Shown one piece after another: positions 44,360 to 52,756 of a stretch of 64,000 nt of DNA. Made by a program: the position numbers and the translations under genes. The DNA is from Anaerolineaceae bacterium (lineage in GTDB: Bacteria; Chloroflexota; Anaerolineae; Anaerolineales; Anaerolineaceae). Below the pieces are notes generated by a model, which was given only the letters and a program-made list of their open reading frames with translations, made no database searches and had not been told where the DNA came from. Location: the NCBI GenBank assembly GCA_029975475.1, contig JARKPB010000003.1, positions 124,001 through 188,000 on the forward strand. The letters are read 5' to 3'. Each line of letters opens with the position of its first letter. Positions within the stretch are counted from its first letter, which is position 1.

Positions 44360-44365
44360 TATAAT
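44360..44365 (+). promoter_or_regulatory. -10 box of the acyl-transfer (plus strand) operon
   Basis: TATAAT at 44360-44365. It overlaps the in-frame TTG at 44365, which therefore cannot be the start codon of the next gene; transcription should begin near 44372. Confidence 0.6.
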
Positions 44366-44397
44366 TGGCCAGATCAATTACCCTCCAGGAAAGCCGT

Positions 44398-45381
44398 TTG
44401 AACCGCTCTCACCTCTTCATCCTGTTGATGCTGCTATTTTTGTTAACCGCCTGCGCTGCCCCGGGCGAAACGCGGCCCGCGGCAACCGGGATTGCCCTTC
44501 AATCCAGCCCGACCCCCTCGCCAGCCAGCCCAACCTCAACCGGGGTTCCCGCGGTTCCCGCGGTCCCTGCGGACCCGCAGGCTGCCCCGCCCGAGCCGAC
44601 CCCAACCCTGAGCCCGGACGCCTGGAAAGACCTGCCGGTGATTCCAGAAACGATCAGCCAACGCACCATTGAAATTTACCGGCGCGGTCTGGAACTGGGC
44701 AACAACCCGCACGCCTTTTCAAAAGTCGGCGACAGCAACAGCACGCTGCCGGAATTTCTCGGCGATTTTGACCGTCCGCGCGCCTACCGCCTGGGCGATT
44801 ACGCGTACCTTCAACCGGCGGTAGACCATTTTTCCGGCTATTGGAGCCGCGGGAGCATGGCGGTCAAGATCGGGATGAGCACCAACGGCGTGCTTTCGCC
44901 GTTATGGGCAGACTGGCGGGAATGCAAAGCCAATGAAAGCCCGCTGGAATGCGAACTGCGGATCAACAAACCGGCCTTCGTCCTGGTTGGTCTGGGCACC
45001 AACGACGCCTACGACGTGCGCACGGAACCGATCGAAGAGCGCATGCGCAAAGTAATCGAGATCATCATCGCGCACGGCAGCATTCCGATTATGACCACCA
45101 AGGTGGACAACCTGGAAGGCGACCACACCATCAACCGGATGATTGCCCGGCTGGCTTACGAATATGACATTCCGCTTTACAATCTCTGGGCGGCCATGCA
45201 ACCTTTACCCAAACAGGGGCTGGAAACAGCTTTCCATTACACCTCTGGAGAAATCGGCCGGTGTGAATTTGACGATCCCCAGAATCTACAATACGGGTGG
45301 ACCATCCGCAACCTGACCGCCCTGCAAACCCTGGACGCAGTCTGGCGCGGCGTTACCGGCCAGCCGCCCGCCAGACCCTGA
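44398..45381 (+). CDS. SGNH/GDSL-type hydrolase lipoprotein of the acyl-transfer cluster
   Basis: 327 residues from the TTG at 44398, which follows AGGA; the TTG at 44365 is inside the promoter. The signal peptide ends in LTAC (Cys19), then a Ser/Pro/Thr linker (25-75). The hydrolase block I reads KVGDSNST (Gly-Asp-Ser), block III VGLGTNDAYD, and block II GMSTNG. The normal DxxH of block V is not clear, so its activity is uncertain. It starts the operon with the carrier protein 16 bases on. It may act outside the cell to move or remove the acyl group. Confidence 0.8.
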   Translation: MNRSHLFILLMLLFLLTACAAPGETRPAATGIALQSSPTPSPASPTSTGVPAVPAVPADPQAAPPEPTPTLSPDAWKDLPVIPETISQRTIEIYRRGLELGNNPHAFSKVGDSNSTLPEFLGDFDRPRAYRLGDYAYLQPAVDHFSGYWSRGSMAVKIGMSTNGVLSPLWADWRECKANESPLECELRINKPAFVLVGLGTNDAYDVRTEPIEERMRKVIEIIIAHGSIPIMTTKVDNLEGDHTINRMIARLAYEYDIPLYNLWAAMQPLPKQGLETAFHYTSGEIGRCEFDDPQNLQYGWTIRNLTALQTLDAVWRGVTGQPPARP

Positions 45382-45396
45382 TCCAAAGAGGACCGC

Positions 45397-45645
45397 ATGA
45401 AAGACACCCTCACCACGCTCTCCGATTACATTTGTAATGTCCTGATCAAGCAGCCCGGCCGCAGCCTGAGCGCCGCGGATGTTTTGCTTACTTCCGGGCT
45501 GATCGATTCGTTTCATCTGGTGGACCTGGCGACTTTCGTTGAAGACACCTTTGGAATCTTAATTGCCGATTACGAATTGACCCCCGCCACATTTGACACC
45601 CTCGGCCAGCTGGTCGAGTTAATCGAAACCCGCCAGGCTCGATGA
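45397..45645 (+). CDS. Acyl carrier protein (DltC-like part)
   Basis: 82 residues of the acyl carrier fold: four short helices with the phosphopantetheine site in SGLIDSFHLVDL, Ser38. The pI is low, as in carriers. It lies between a hydrolase lipoprotein and an adenylating ligase, and its stop overlaps the ligase start (ATGA at 45642). The carrier would take the acyl group from the ligase and pass it to the membrane-bound O-acyltransferase encoded on the opposite strand. Confidence 0.9.
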   Translation: MKDTLTTLSDYICNVLIKQPGRSLSAADVLLTSGLIDSFHLVDLATFVEDTFGILIADYELTPATFDTLGQLVELIETRQAR

Positions 45646-47327
45646 AACCGCGCACCCTGCCCCAGCTGTTTCTGCAAGATGCGCCTGCGCAGACAAAAAC
45701 CGCGGCCCTGACTCTGCTGCGGGCCGGCCAACCCGATCTGGCCCTGAACCGCGCCGACCTGATCAGCGGCGCCAGCGATTTTACCCGCGCTTACCACCGC
45801 GCCGGACTTCATCCCGGCGATGTGATCATCTTGATCTTTCAACACAGCCTTGATCTGACCCTGGCTTACTGGGGGGCGATCCTTTACGGGCTGGTGCCGT
45901 CCATCATGCCGTATTTGACCGAAAAGCTGCTGCCGGACCGCTACCGCGCGGACCTGGCGGCGCTGGTCGCGGTTACCCGGCCTCAGGCAGTGATCACCTA
46001 CCCCGAATTTGAAAGCGAGGTGCTCGCCGCCCTGCCTGAGGGCGGTTCTGTCCGGGTTGTGCTGCACAGCGGTCAGGTTGAACGCGGCGGGGGTCCCGCA
46101 TCCGACCTGTTTTTCGGACTGCAGCGCCAGCCCGAGGATATCGTCCTGCTGCAGCACTCTTCCGGTACCACCGGTCTGCAGAAGGGGGTAGCCCTCTCGC
46201 ATCAGGCCGTCCTCAACCAGCTGGAAGCGTACACCCGCGCCTTACGGCTGAACAAGGAGGATGTGATCGTATCCTGGCTGCCGTTATATCATGATATGGG
46301 TCTGATCGCCGGCTATCTGATGCCGCTCTTGACCGCCACACCGCTGGTGCTGCTGTCGCCTTTTGAATGGGTACGCGCGCCGTACCGTTTGATGCAGGCC
46401 GTCAGCAAATTCCGCGGCACGTTAACCTGGCTGCCCAATTTCGCTTACCGCTTCTGCGCCTCCAAGATTCGCGACCGCGACCTGGAGGGTGTGGATCTGT
46501 CCTCGTGGCGCGCGGTGATCAACTGCTCCGAGCCGGTGCGCGCTGACAGCCACGCAATCTTTGCCGAACGTTTTGCCCCTTACGGTTTTAATCCGCGCGC
46601 GCTGTGCGCCAGTTATGCCATGGCTGAGAATGTGTTTGCCGTGACCCAGGGCGGTCTGGACGCCCCGCTGACGCTGGATGAGATTGACCGCGATGCCTTT
46701 CAGGTGGAACGGGTCGCCCGGCCCGCTGTTCCCGGCCGCCCCACCCTGATAATGGTCTCGAACGGCCGGCCCATCGAGGGTACCGAGGTCAAGGTGGTGG
46801 ATAATGAAGGCCGCACGCTGGCCGAGCGTCAGGTTGGCGAGATCGCTCTGCGCAGCAATTGCATGCTCAGCGAATACTATCACCGCCCGGATGAGACCGC
46901 CAAAGCCTTTCGCGACGGCTGGTATCTCACCGGTGATCTGGGCTACCTGGCAAACGGTGAACTGTTTGTCTCAGGACGCAAGAAAGACATCATTATTGTG
47001 GGCGGGAAGAATATCCACCCCCAGGACCTGGAGTTGCTGGCGATGGAAGCCGAAGGAGTCCACCCGGGGCGGGTCAGCGCGTTCGGCATTTATAACGAGG
47101 ATCTGGGCACTGAAGAGGTGGTCATTGCTGCTGAAGTTGACGTGCCAGAAGGCCCGCGGCGCGAAGAGATCGCCCGCCAGGTGGCCGCCCACATCGCCCG
47201 CGGCTCAGCCGTCAGCGTGCGCGAAGTTTATCTGGTCTCCCCGCCCTGGCTGATCAAGACCTCCAGCGGCAAGACCGCCCGTCTGGCGAACCGCGAAAAA
47301 TACCTGAAAGAAAAGGGGTTGTTATAA
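45642..47327 (+). CDS. FAAL-like acyl-AMP ligase
   Basis: 561 residues, ANL superfamily. ATP loop LLQHSSGTTGLQKGVALSH, the substrate-helix block SWLPLYHDMGLIAGYL (the FAAL class hallmark), LTWLPNFAYRFC, and the hinge YLTGDLGYLANGELFVSGRKKD followed by GGKNIHPQDLE; near the end KTSSGKTARL carries the catalytic Lys. It adenylates a carboxylic acid, probably a fatty acid, and loads the carrier encoded just upstream. DltA-type D-alanine specificity is not supported by the YHDMGL block, though not excluded. Confidence 0.88.
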   Translation: MKPRTLPQLFLQDAPAQTKTAALTLLRAGQPDLALNRADLISGASDFTRAYHRAGLHPGDVIILIFQHSLDLTLAYWGAILYGLVPSIMPYLTEKLLPDRYRADLAALVAVTRPQAVITYPEFESEVLAALPEGGSVRVVLHSGQVERGGGPASDLFFGLQRQPEDIVLLQHSSGTTGLQKGVALSHQAVLNQLEAYTRALRLNKEDVIVSWLPLYHDMGLIAGYLMPLLTATPLVLLSPFEWVRAPYRLMQAVSKFRGTLTWLPNFAYRFCASKIRDRDLEGVDLSSWRAVINCSEPVRADSHAIFAERFAPYGFNPRALCASYAMAENVFAVTQGGLDAPLTLDEIDRDAFQVERVARPAVPGRPTLIMVSNGRPIEGTEVKVVDNEGRTLAERQVGEIALRSNCMLSEYYHRPDETAKAFRDGWYLTGDLGYLANGELFVSGRKKDIIIVGGKNIHPQDLELLAMEAEGVHPGRVSAFGIYNEDLGTEEVVIAAEVDVPEGPRREEIARQVAAHIARGSAVSVREVYLVSPPWLIKTSSGKTARLANREKYLKEKGLL

Positions 47328-47761
47328 GCGCCGTCTGAGGGCCGCCGCCAGCGCGGACAGCAGCTCCGCGTCCCGCTGCGGGTCAAAGCTGCGCTCGCGC
47401 AGGTCTGGCGGGTACGCCCAGGGATGGTTTTGACGGTAGATGTCCGGCTCACTGGCAAAGCGCGGCACGATGCGTGCAGGTACGGGACAGTGTTACCCAT
47501 CACCGCATAATTCATGCGGAACGCCCCGGTCACTTCCATAATCGCATCCCCCACCAGGATCATATCCAGTAAAAAACGCGCCCTGGCTTCGGCAGTCAGG
47601 TCGTTCAGGCCGGCCACCAGCGGGTTGGCCAGCAGGATGGAATAACCGCTCAGGTTATTCATATCGCACAGCACCGCCCAGCCGGAGGGCAGCCGCCCAA
47701 ACAGGCCAGGGTGTGCCCCGCCGCGCGCCAGCGCCAGGCATTTACAACTGTGTGGCTCATG
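47322..47761 (-). pseudogene. Frameshifted HIT-domain hydrolase
   Basis: A HIT-type hydrolase reads LPSGWAVLCDMNNLSGYSIL, then MGNTVPYLHA, where the frame breaks. Four bases are missing just where the HxHxx motif (LHAHIVPR) should be; the second half continues one frame over as IVPRFASEPDIYRQNHPWAY to a TAA at 47324-47322. The ATG with a ribosome site (47761) is also out of frame with the body. Two breaks suggest a decayed gene, unless there is an assembly error. It ends 6 bases inside the convergent ligase gene. Confidence 0.8.
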
Positions 47762-47775
47762 ATTCCTCGAAATCG

Positions 47776-48891
47776 TCAGGGTTTCTGGCAACTGCCCGCC
47801 AGGGCATTTTCGTAGATGAATTCCGCGAAGAGGCGCTCCCCGACCGCGTCCAGATGAATCGCCGTATTGGTAAAATGCTCCTGCGGCACGCGGTCCCAGG
47901 CATCCAGGCAGGTCCAACCGTTGGCCTGGCAGGTCTGCGCCAGCGCCGCCCGGTACTGATCATAGGCCCAGCGGGGGTAATAAAAGTTGTAGCGCACATT
48001 ACTGTTTTGACCCTGGCTGACCAGGATTGGCTCATTGATCAAAATCAGCGGGGTTCCGCCAGCCGCAGCCCTTCCAGCTGACAGCAGCTCAAACGCCATC
48101 TGGTCCAGCGGCAGAGCGGGCGGCTGCCAGTCATGAAACGAAAGATCATCTTCCAGATCGCGGGCCGCAGGCTGAAAAGTTTGCGAATCGTCCTGGTCAA
48201 TCCCGGTGGCTGCCCAGGCAAAACCGTACAGCTGCAGGCGCAGCCAGTCCGCCGCCGGTCGGCGCCGGGCGATCAGCGTGCGCTGCCAGAAGGACGGTGG
48301 GGTAAGAGAATCTAACGTCAGGGGCAGGTTGTAATCGCGCGCCAGCGCGCCCAGCCGGGCAGTGTTGTTGGCGGCCAGCGGCGATTCCAGCTGCCGGCCG
48401 CGCGGAAAGGATTCCAGGGTCAGGGGCCAGAGGATCAAATCCGGCTGATAACGCATTCCCTCGCGCAAAATCATCAGGTCCTTGGCCAGCGACAGGGTGG
48501 GATAACCCAGGTTGTAAAAGCGCGCCGGCTTCCCGCTGCATAACAAATGAAGAGCGTTTAACTGCCCGCTCAGCGTTTCTTCCGGGCGCAAAAGCGAGCC
48601 CCAGATCGAAGAATCACCCAGGATAAGTACGCGAAACTCGCTGCCCGGCACGCCCGCCCCGTCCAGTTCGTGGGAGGCGAACATGGCGCCCAGGTCATAC
48701 AGGCTCAGATTGTACGCCGCGGCCGGATTTTCACCGTAAGGGAAGCGCGCCCTACCCGGGACCAGCCAGTTATAAATCCCGAAAGGAGCTTCGAAGGGAC
48801 CGATCGCTGCCAGGAGGAGGTTCAGAGCCGCAAAAAGCAAGATGCCCTTGGCCAGCGCGCGCGCCCAGTTCAGGGAATTGCGTTTTTCCAT
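47776..48891 (-). CDS. SGNH-fold, membrane-anchored acyl transfer protein (DltD/AlgX-like)
   Basis: 371 residues from the ATG at 48891, behind GGGAGGTTGAG; the frame upstream overlaps the MBOAT gene. An N-terminal signal-anchor helix (13-30) puts the body outside. GDS block LILGDSSIWG with Ser94, NLGYPTLSLAKD (block II Gly), and a late AIHLDAVG (His346) match SGNH esterases that work with MBOAT proteins. It would take the acyl group from the MBOAT/peptide relay and pass it to an outer polymer. It is 2 bases after the MBOAT stop. Confidence 0.82.
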   Translation of the reverse strand: MEKRNSLNWARALAKGILLFAALNLLLAAIGPFEAPFGIYNWLVPGRARFPYGENPAAAYNLSLYDLGAMFASHELDGAGVPGSEFRVLILGDSSIWGSLLRPEETLSGQLNALHLLCSGKPARFYNLGYPTLSLAKDLMILREGMRYQPDLILWPLTLESFPRGRQLESPLAANNTARLGALARDYNLPLTLDSLTPPSFWQRTLIARRRPAADWLRLQLYGFAWAATGIDQDDSQTFQPAARDLEDDLSFHDWQPPALPLDQMAFELLSAGRAAAGGTPLILINEPILVSQGQNSNVRYNFYYPRWAYDQYRAALAQTCQANGWTCLDAWDRVPQEHFTNTAIHLDAVGERLFAEFIYENALAGSCQKP

Positions 48892-48892
48892 C

Positions 48893-50317
48893 TCAACCTC
48901 CCCAGCCAAACAGCCCGAGCAGCACCCGCCCGGCCTGACCCGCATCCGGAAGCAGGAACCACAACCACCCCAGACTGACGTAGATAAAGGTCAGCAGGGT
49001 GCTGAAAACGGTAACCGCCCGGTTCAATCCTGCCCGCGCGGAAAGATCCGGCAGCCTGGGTTTAACCTGCTCGTTCCAGCGGTTATTGATGAAAAGCCCG
49101 AACGCATGCCACAAGCCCCAGAGGACAAAATTGAGGGCGATGCCGTGCCACAGGCCGATCAAAATCATCGTGGCGGTCTGCAGGCTAAAGACGACCAGCG
49201 CCTGCGGCAGCCGCGGCAGACGGCGCTTTAACCAGCGCGTCAGCGGGTTGAAAAAATACGCCCGAAACCACTGGGTCAGGGTTATATGCCAGTTGTTCCA
49301 GAACTGAATTAGATTGGGTTTGCTGTACGGCCGATTGAAGTTTTCCGGCAGGCGAATGCCGGCCAGCAGCCCTAAACCAATCGCCAGATCGGTGTAACCG
49401 CTAAAATCCAGGTAAATTTGAAAGCTATACGCAACCAATCCCAGCCACAACCAGCCAGGCGCCTGGATCTGCGCGGCCAGGGTTGGGCTGAGAGCAACCA
49501 GCGCCAGCGCATCAGCGAGCACGAACTTACGGGCCAGCCCGGAAAGCAGGCGCGGCAGGGCTTTTTCGAGATCGCCCTTCAAGCTTCCCAGCGGCGCGCG
49601 CAGGTCGCTGACAAAGCGCTCCAGGCGGTCAATTGGTCCAGCCGTGTAAGCCGGGAAAAAGAAGAGATAGACCAGATATTCCTGCAGACTGAAAGTGTGC
49701 AGCCGCCCGGCCTGCCGGTCGCGAATGGTGTGGATCAACCGAAATGCCAGATAAGAAAAACCCAGCCAGCGCAGGTCAAGCGCGGAAGCCAGGTGAACCG
49801 GTTGCTCGGTCAGCAGCCGCAAACCGCCTGAAACCCAGGCGGTCAAAGGCGGATACTTCAGCAAAACAAATAAAACCAGCAGCAGCGTCAGAGCCCCGGC
49901 ACGGGCAACCCGGCCCGGCAGCCGCGCCGCCAGCAGCACAACCAGCGCCAGCAAGCCGATCCCGGCCGCGATTTGCCCGAGCGGCGGCGGGCGGTGAGCG
50001 CCTAACCAGTCTGGCAGGGGTACAAAGCGCAGCAACCCCAGCCCCAGCGTCAGGCCGAGAACCAGCGCCAGCGCGGGCAATTGATCGCGCCAGCACCGCC
50101 CGGCAGGATCGACGGTCGCCACCCAGGAAAGGACCGCCAGGCCAAGCGCAGCCAGCGGCAGCCAGGTATCCATCCCGCGCAGGGCAGTGGCAGGCTGCAA
50201 CCAGAAGATCGCCAGCACGCTCAGGCCAAGCAGAAACCAGCCGCGGGCTCGCCCACCGGCCGCCGTGCGCCACAACAGCGCCAGCCCTAAGAAGACGGCG
50301 ACTTCAACCAGCGACAC
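48893..50317 (-). CDS. MBOAT family O-acyltransferase (DltB/AlgI-like)
   Basis: 474 residues, about 11 membrane helices, from a GTG at 50317. The MBOAT core reads YLDFSGYTDLAIGLG, PENFNRPYSKPNLIQFWN, WHITLTQWFRAYFF, and GLWHGIALNFVLWG with the catalytic His391. The central helices form a pore that passes an acyl group from a cytoplasmic carrier to an acceptor outside. Its neighbours are a one-helix peptide with a Tyr tail and a GDS-type protein, as in the dlt system. Confidence 0.93.
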   Translation of the reverse strand: MSLVEVAVFLGLALLWRTAAGGRARGWFLLGLSVLAIFWLQPATALRGMDTWLPLAALGLAVLSWVATVDPAGRCWRDQLPALALVLGLTLGLGLLRFVPLPDWLGAHRPPPLGQIAAGIGLLALVVLLAARLPGRVARAGALTLLLVLFVLLKYPPLTAWVSGGLRLLTEQPVHLASALDLRWLGFSYLAFRLIHTIRDRQAGRLHTFSLQEYLVYLFFFPAYTAGPIDRLERFVSDLRAPLGSLKGDLEKALPRLLSGLARKFVLADALALVALSPTLAAQIQAPGWLWLGLVAYSFQIYLDFSGYTDLAIGLGLLAGIRLPENFNRPYSKPNLIQFWNNWHITLTQWFRAYFFNPLTRWLKRRLPRLPQALVVFSLQTATMILIGLWHGIALNFVLWGLWHAFGLFINNRWNEQVKPRLPDLSARAGLNRAVTVFSTLLTFIYVSLGWLWFLLPDAGQAGRVLLGLFGWGG

Positions 50318-50318
50318 C

Positions 50319-50444
50319 CTAAAAACCCTGGTAGATCCACAGCGGAGCCGTCTCCGCGCTCATCACGGTCAGCAGCACGAGCAGCAGGCAGATGATGACT
50401 GCCAGCAGGTTCTCGCGGGATAAGACGCGCCGAAGAAGGTTCAT
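50319..50444 (-). CDS. DltX-like one-helix peptide with C-terminal Ile-Tyr-x-x-Phe
   Basis: 41 residues, too small for most gene finders. The ATG at 50444 overlaps the stop of the upstream lipoprotein gene (ATGA); the TAG lies at 50321-50319, and the next gene's GTG starts just inside. One membrane helix (12-29) is followed by ETAPLWIYQGF: the last residues fit the FxYxxF-type tail of DltX, whose Tyr (here Tyr38) is the reported acyl carrier. The codons and the tight coupling on both sides support it being real. Confidence 0.85.
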   Translation of the reverse strand: MNLLRRVLSRENLLAVIICLLLVLLTVMSAETAPLWIYQGF

Positions 50445-50827
50445 CGGTACCCGCACATGCGCCAGTCGCCGCCTTCTTTCACCAGCTGGAGGGTGCGGGC
50501 GCTTAAATCAAACTCGGCTTCTTCATTCCCGTAAGTGGCAAAAATCTTTCCCTGACAGCTTACCAGAGCGGTCTCCCCGTCTGTGCCGCTCTGGGCGCAG
50601 GTCAGGTTTTCCAGACGCGGGGTGACCGCCTGGAAGGAAGCCACTTCCATCTGCGCCGATTCGACCCACTCCGCGCAGGAAAGGGCGGCGATTTGCTCTT
50701 TATCCTGCGCAACCAGGGCTTTGAGATACGCTTCCGCCGCTTTTCCGGCCGGGTCCTGGGGGCCGCAGCCCGCCAGCAGCCCGGCGAGCAATCCGAGCGT
50801 TATCAACTTCCATACATTTCGAAGCAT
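50441..50827 (-). CDS. Small lipoprotein of unknown function, first gene of the MBOAT operon
   Basis: 128 residues. The ATG at 50827 follows GGAGG. The signal peptide ends in LLAGC (Cys21). The mature part (helix AAEAYLKALVAQDKEQIAAL, then beta strands with CAQSG, CQGK, and C near the end) resembles NTF2-like lipoproteins in secondary pattern only. Three later Cys could form disulfides. It is coupled to the DltX-like gene, so it probably belongs to the same envelope process; its role is unknown. Confidence 0.75.
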   Translation of the reverse strand: MLRNVWKLITLGLLAGLLAGCGPQDPAGKAAEAYLKALVAQDKEQIAALSCAEWVESAQMEVASFQAVTPRLENLTCAQSGTDGETALVSCQGKIFATYGNEEAEFDLSARTLQLVKEGGDWRMCGYR

Positions 50828-50938
50828 CGACTGCCTCCTGTTTGTAGACTCCGCGAATGACTTATTTTAACAGCAAGCGGTAAAAATCAGCCATTTTATG
50901 ATATGATTCAAGTGCCCCCGCTGAATGAGAGAAAATCT

Positions 50939-51421
50939 ATGTCCACCGATTCGCGCCCGTTGTATCACCAGATTAAAAAACCCAACTGGGCTTTCTGGCT
51001 GGCTTTGCTGCTGCTGATCATCAGTTTGCCGATCTCCTGGTACACCGCATCCAGCAGTATGCTGCAGGTTCGGGCTGACGATTGTTCGCAGCGCCAGCAA
51101 TGGGGCCGAAACCCCAACTCCGGTTTTCCTGAATTTACCGCGGAACAGATCAGCGAATGCAACGCCCTGCGCGCGCGGGCTTCCACGTATTTTTTCCTGG
51201 CTGCCCTGGCAATCGCATTTGATATGGTCGCCCTGGAAGGCTTGATCATGCGCCGCAACAGCGCGATCATAGCCTACGGACTGGGCATGCTGTTTGTGCT
51301 TTTGGTTTCGCTGGTGATGCTGGCCGGAATCCCCTGGCCTATCTTTTACTTTAACCTGCCGGTGCTGCTTTTTCTGTTTTACCTCAAGCGCATCGGCCAG
51401 ATTGGCATCCCCGGACAGTAA
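50939..51421 (+). CDS. Four-helix membrane protein of unknown function
   Basis: 160 residues from the ATG at 50939, preceded by GAGAG. Predicted helices at about 17-38, 85-105, 112-132 and 134-150, with an outer loop 40-84 that holds two Cys (RADDCSQRQ and ISECNALR), perhaps a disulfide. No family is recognised. A -10-like TATGAT is at 50902. It converges with the peptidase T gene, 11 bases apart. Confidence 0.7.
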   Translation: MSTDSRPLYHQIKKPNWAFWLALLLLIISLPISWYTASSSMLQVRADDCSQRQQWGRNPNSGFPEFTAEQISECNALRARASTYFFLAALAIAFDMVALEGLIMRRNSAIIAYGLGMLFVLLVSLVMLAGIPWPIFYFNLPVLLFLFYLKRIGQIGIPGQ

Positions 51422-51431
51422 AACCCGCAGG

Positions 51432-52658
51432 CTAGGCTTCCGCGTACTTTTGCAGGATGCGCACAATCACCTGAACTGCCTTTTCCATCGACTCGAGCGG
51501 GATGCACTCAAATTTTCCGTGCGCGTTTAGCCCGCCGGTGAAAAGGTTAGGAGTCGGCAGCCCCTTATAGGAAAGCATCGCCCCATCGGTGCCGCCGCGG
51601 ATTGGGATATCGATCGGGGTGATACCGAGTTCGCGCATGGCTTCCTTGGCGGTATCCACAATGTGCATCACTGGCAGGATGATTTCTTTCATGTTGCGGT
51701 ACTGGTCGCGCAGGGTTAATTCCCCGGTTCCCTCGCCGTATTTTTGATGAATAAACGCCAGCGCGTTTTGCATGAGCGCTTTGCGCGCCTCAAACCGGGC
51801 CGCGTCGTGGTCGCGGATAATGTAGGTCAGACTGGTCTTTTCCACTGTGCCGCTGAATTCCATGAGATGAAAGAAGCCTTCATACCCTTCGGTATGCATG
51901 GGCCGTTCGGCCGCCGGGAGCAGGGCGTTGAACTCCGCCGCGATAAGGATCGAATTGATCATTTTATTCTTGGCGGTGCCGGGATGCACATTACGCCCGT
52001 AAAACGTCACCCTGGCGCCAGCGGCGTTAAAATTCTCATATTCCACTTCTCCAACCTCGCCGCCGTCGAGGGTGTAGGCAAAGTCCGCGCCGAATTTCTC
52101 CAGATTGAAAGTATCCGTCCCGCGCCCGATTTCTTCATCCGGGGTGAATGCCACCTTGACCGGCCCGTGAGGGATCTCGGGATGCTCGCGCAGGAATTCC
52201 AGCGCCGCCATGATCTCGGCGATGCCGGCTTTGTCGTCCGCGCCCAGCAGGGTGGTGCCGTCGGTGGTGATGAGCGTCTCGCCGCGATGGTGTTTTAACT
52301 CCGGGAAGTCGCGCGGCGAAAGCACGATTTTCAGTTCTTCGTTCAACACCAGGTCTCCACCGTCGTAATTTTCCCAGATGCGCGGGTTAACATTCGATCC
52401 GCTCATATCCGGGCTGGTATCCATGTGCGCGATCAGCCCGATCGCCGGGACCGGCCTGGCGGTGTTTGCCGGCAGGGAAGCCATCACATTGCAGTGCTCA
52501 TCTACGCTGGCATCCGCCAGCCCGAGCGCTTTCAATTCCTCGACCAGCACCTTCGCCAGGTCAAACTGCTTGGGGGTGGAAGGATGGCTGCTGCTGTCCG
52601 GGTCAGAACCGGTATCCACACGCACATAGCGTAAAAAACGATCCAAAACGGTGGTCAT
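51432..52658 (-). CDS. pepT: Peptidase T (tripeptide aminopeptidase)
   Basis: 408 residues, M20 family, zinc enzyme of the cytoplasm that removes the N-terminal residue of tripeptides. Seen: IGLIAHMDTSPDMSG (His and catalytic Asp), TTLLGADDKAGIAEI (bridging Asp), AFTPDEEIGRGTD (catalytic Glu and ligand Glu), RGGTDGAMLSYKGLPTPNL in the C-terminal zinc region. Full length. A TATAAT on the minus strand at 52696-52691 serves as its -10. Confidence 0.96.
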   Translation of the reverse strand: MTTVLDRFLRYVRVDTGSDPDSSSHPSTPKQFDLAKVLVEELKALGLADASVDEHCNVMASLPANTARPVPAIGLIAHMDTSPDMSGSNVNPRIWENYDGGDLVLNEELKIVLSPRDFPELKHHRGETLITTDGTTLLGADDKAGIAEIMAALEFLREHPEIPHGPVKVAFTPDEEIGRGTDTFNLEKFGADFAYTLDGGEVGEVEYENFNAAGARVTFYGRNVHPGTAKNKMINSILIAAEFNALLPAAERPMHTEGYEGFFHLMEFSGTVEKTSLTYIIRDHDAARFEARKALMQNALAFIHQKYGEGTGELTLRDQYRNMKEIILPVMHIVDTAKEAMRELGITPIDIPIRGGTDGAMLSYKGLPTPNLFTGGLNAHGKFECIPLESMEKAVQVIVRILQKYAEA

Positions 52659-52690
52659 GCTGCCTCCGCGGTTGAAAAATAATTAAAGCA

Positions 52691-52696
52691 ATTATA
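52691..52696 (-). promoter_or_regulatory. Probable -10 box of pepT
   Basis: TATAAT on the minus strand, 33 bases before the pepT ATG, directly after the preceding terminator. Confidence 0.5.
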
Positions 52697-52710
52697 CCCC
52701 CCGCAAACCA

Positions 52711-52737
52711 TAAAAGCCGGGGACAGCCCGCCCCGGC
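52711..52737 (-). terminator. Terminator after the rhodanese gene
   Basis: GCCGGGG and CCCCGGC arms (7 bp) with an 8-base loop; TTTTA follows on the minus strand. Confidence 0.75.
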
Positions 52738-52756
52738 CAGAATCAAACAAATGCGC

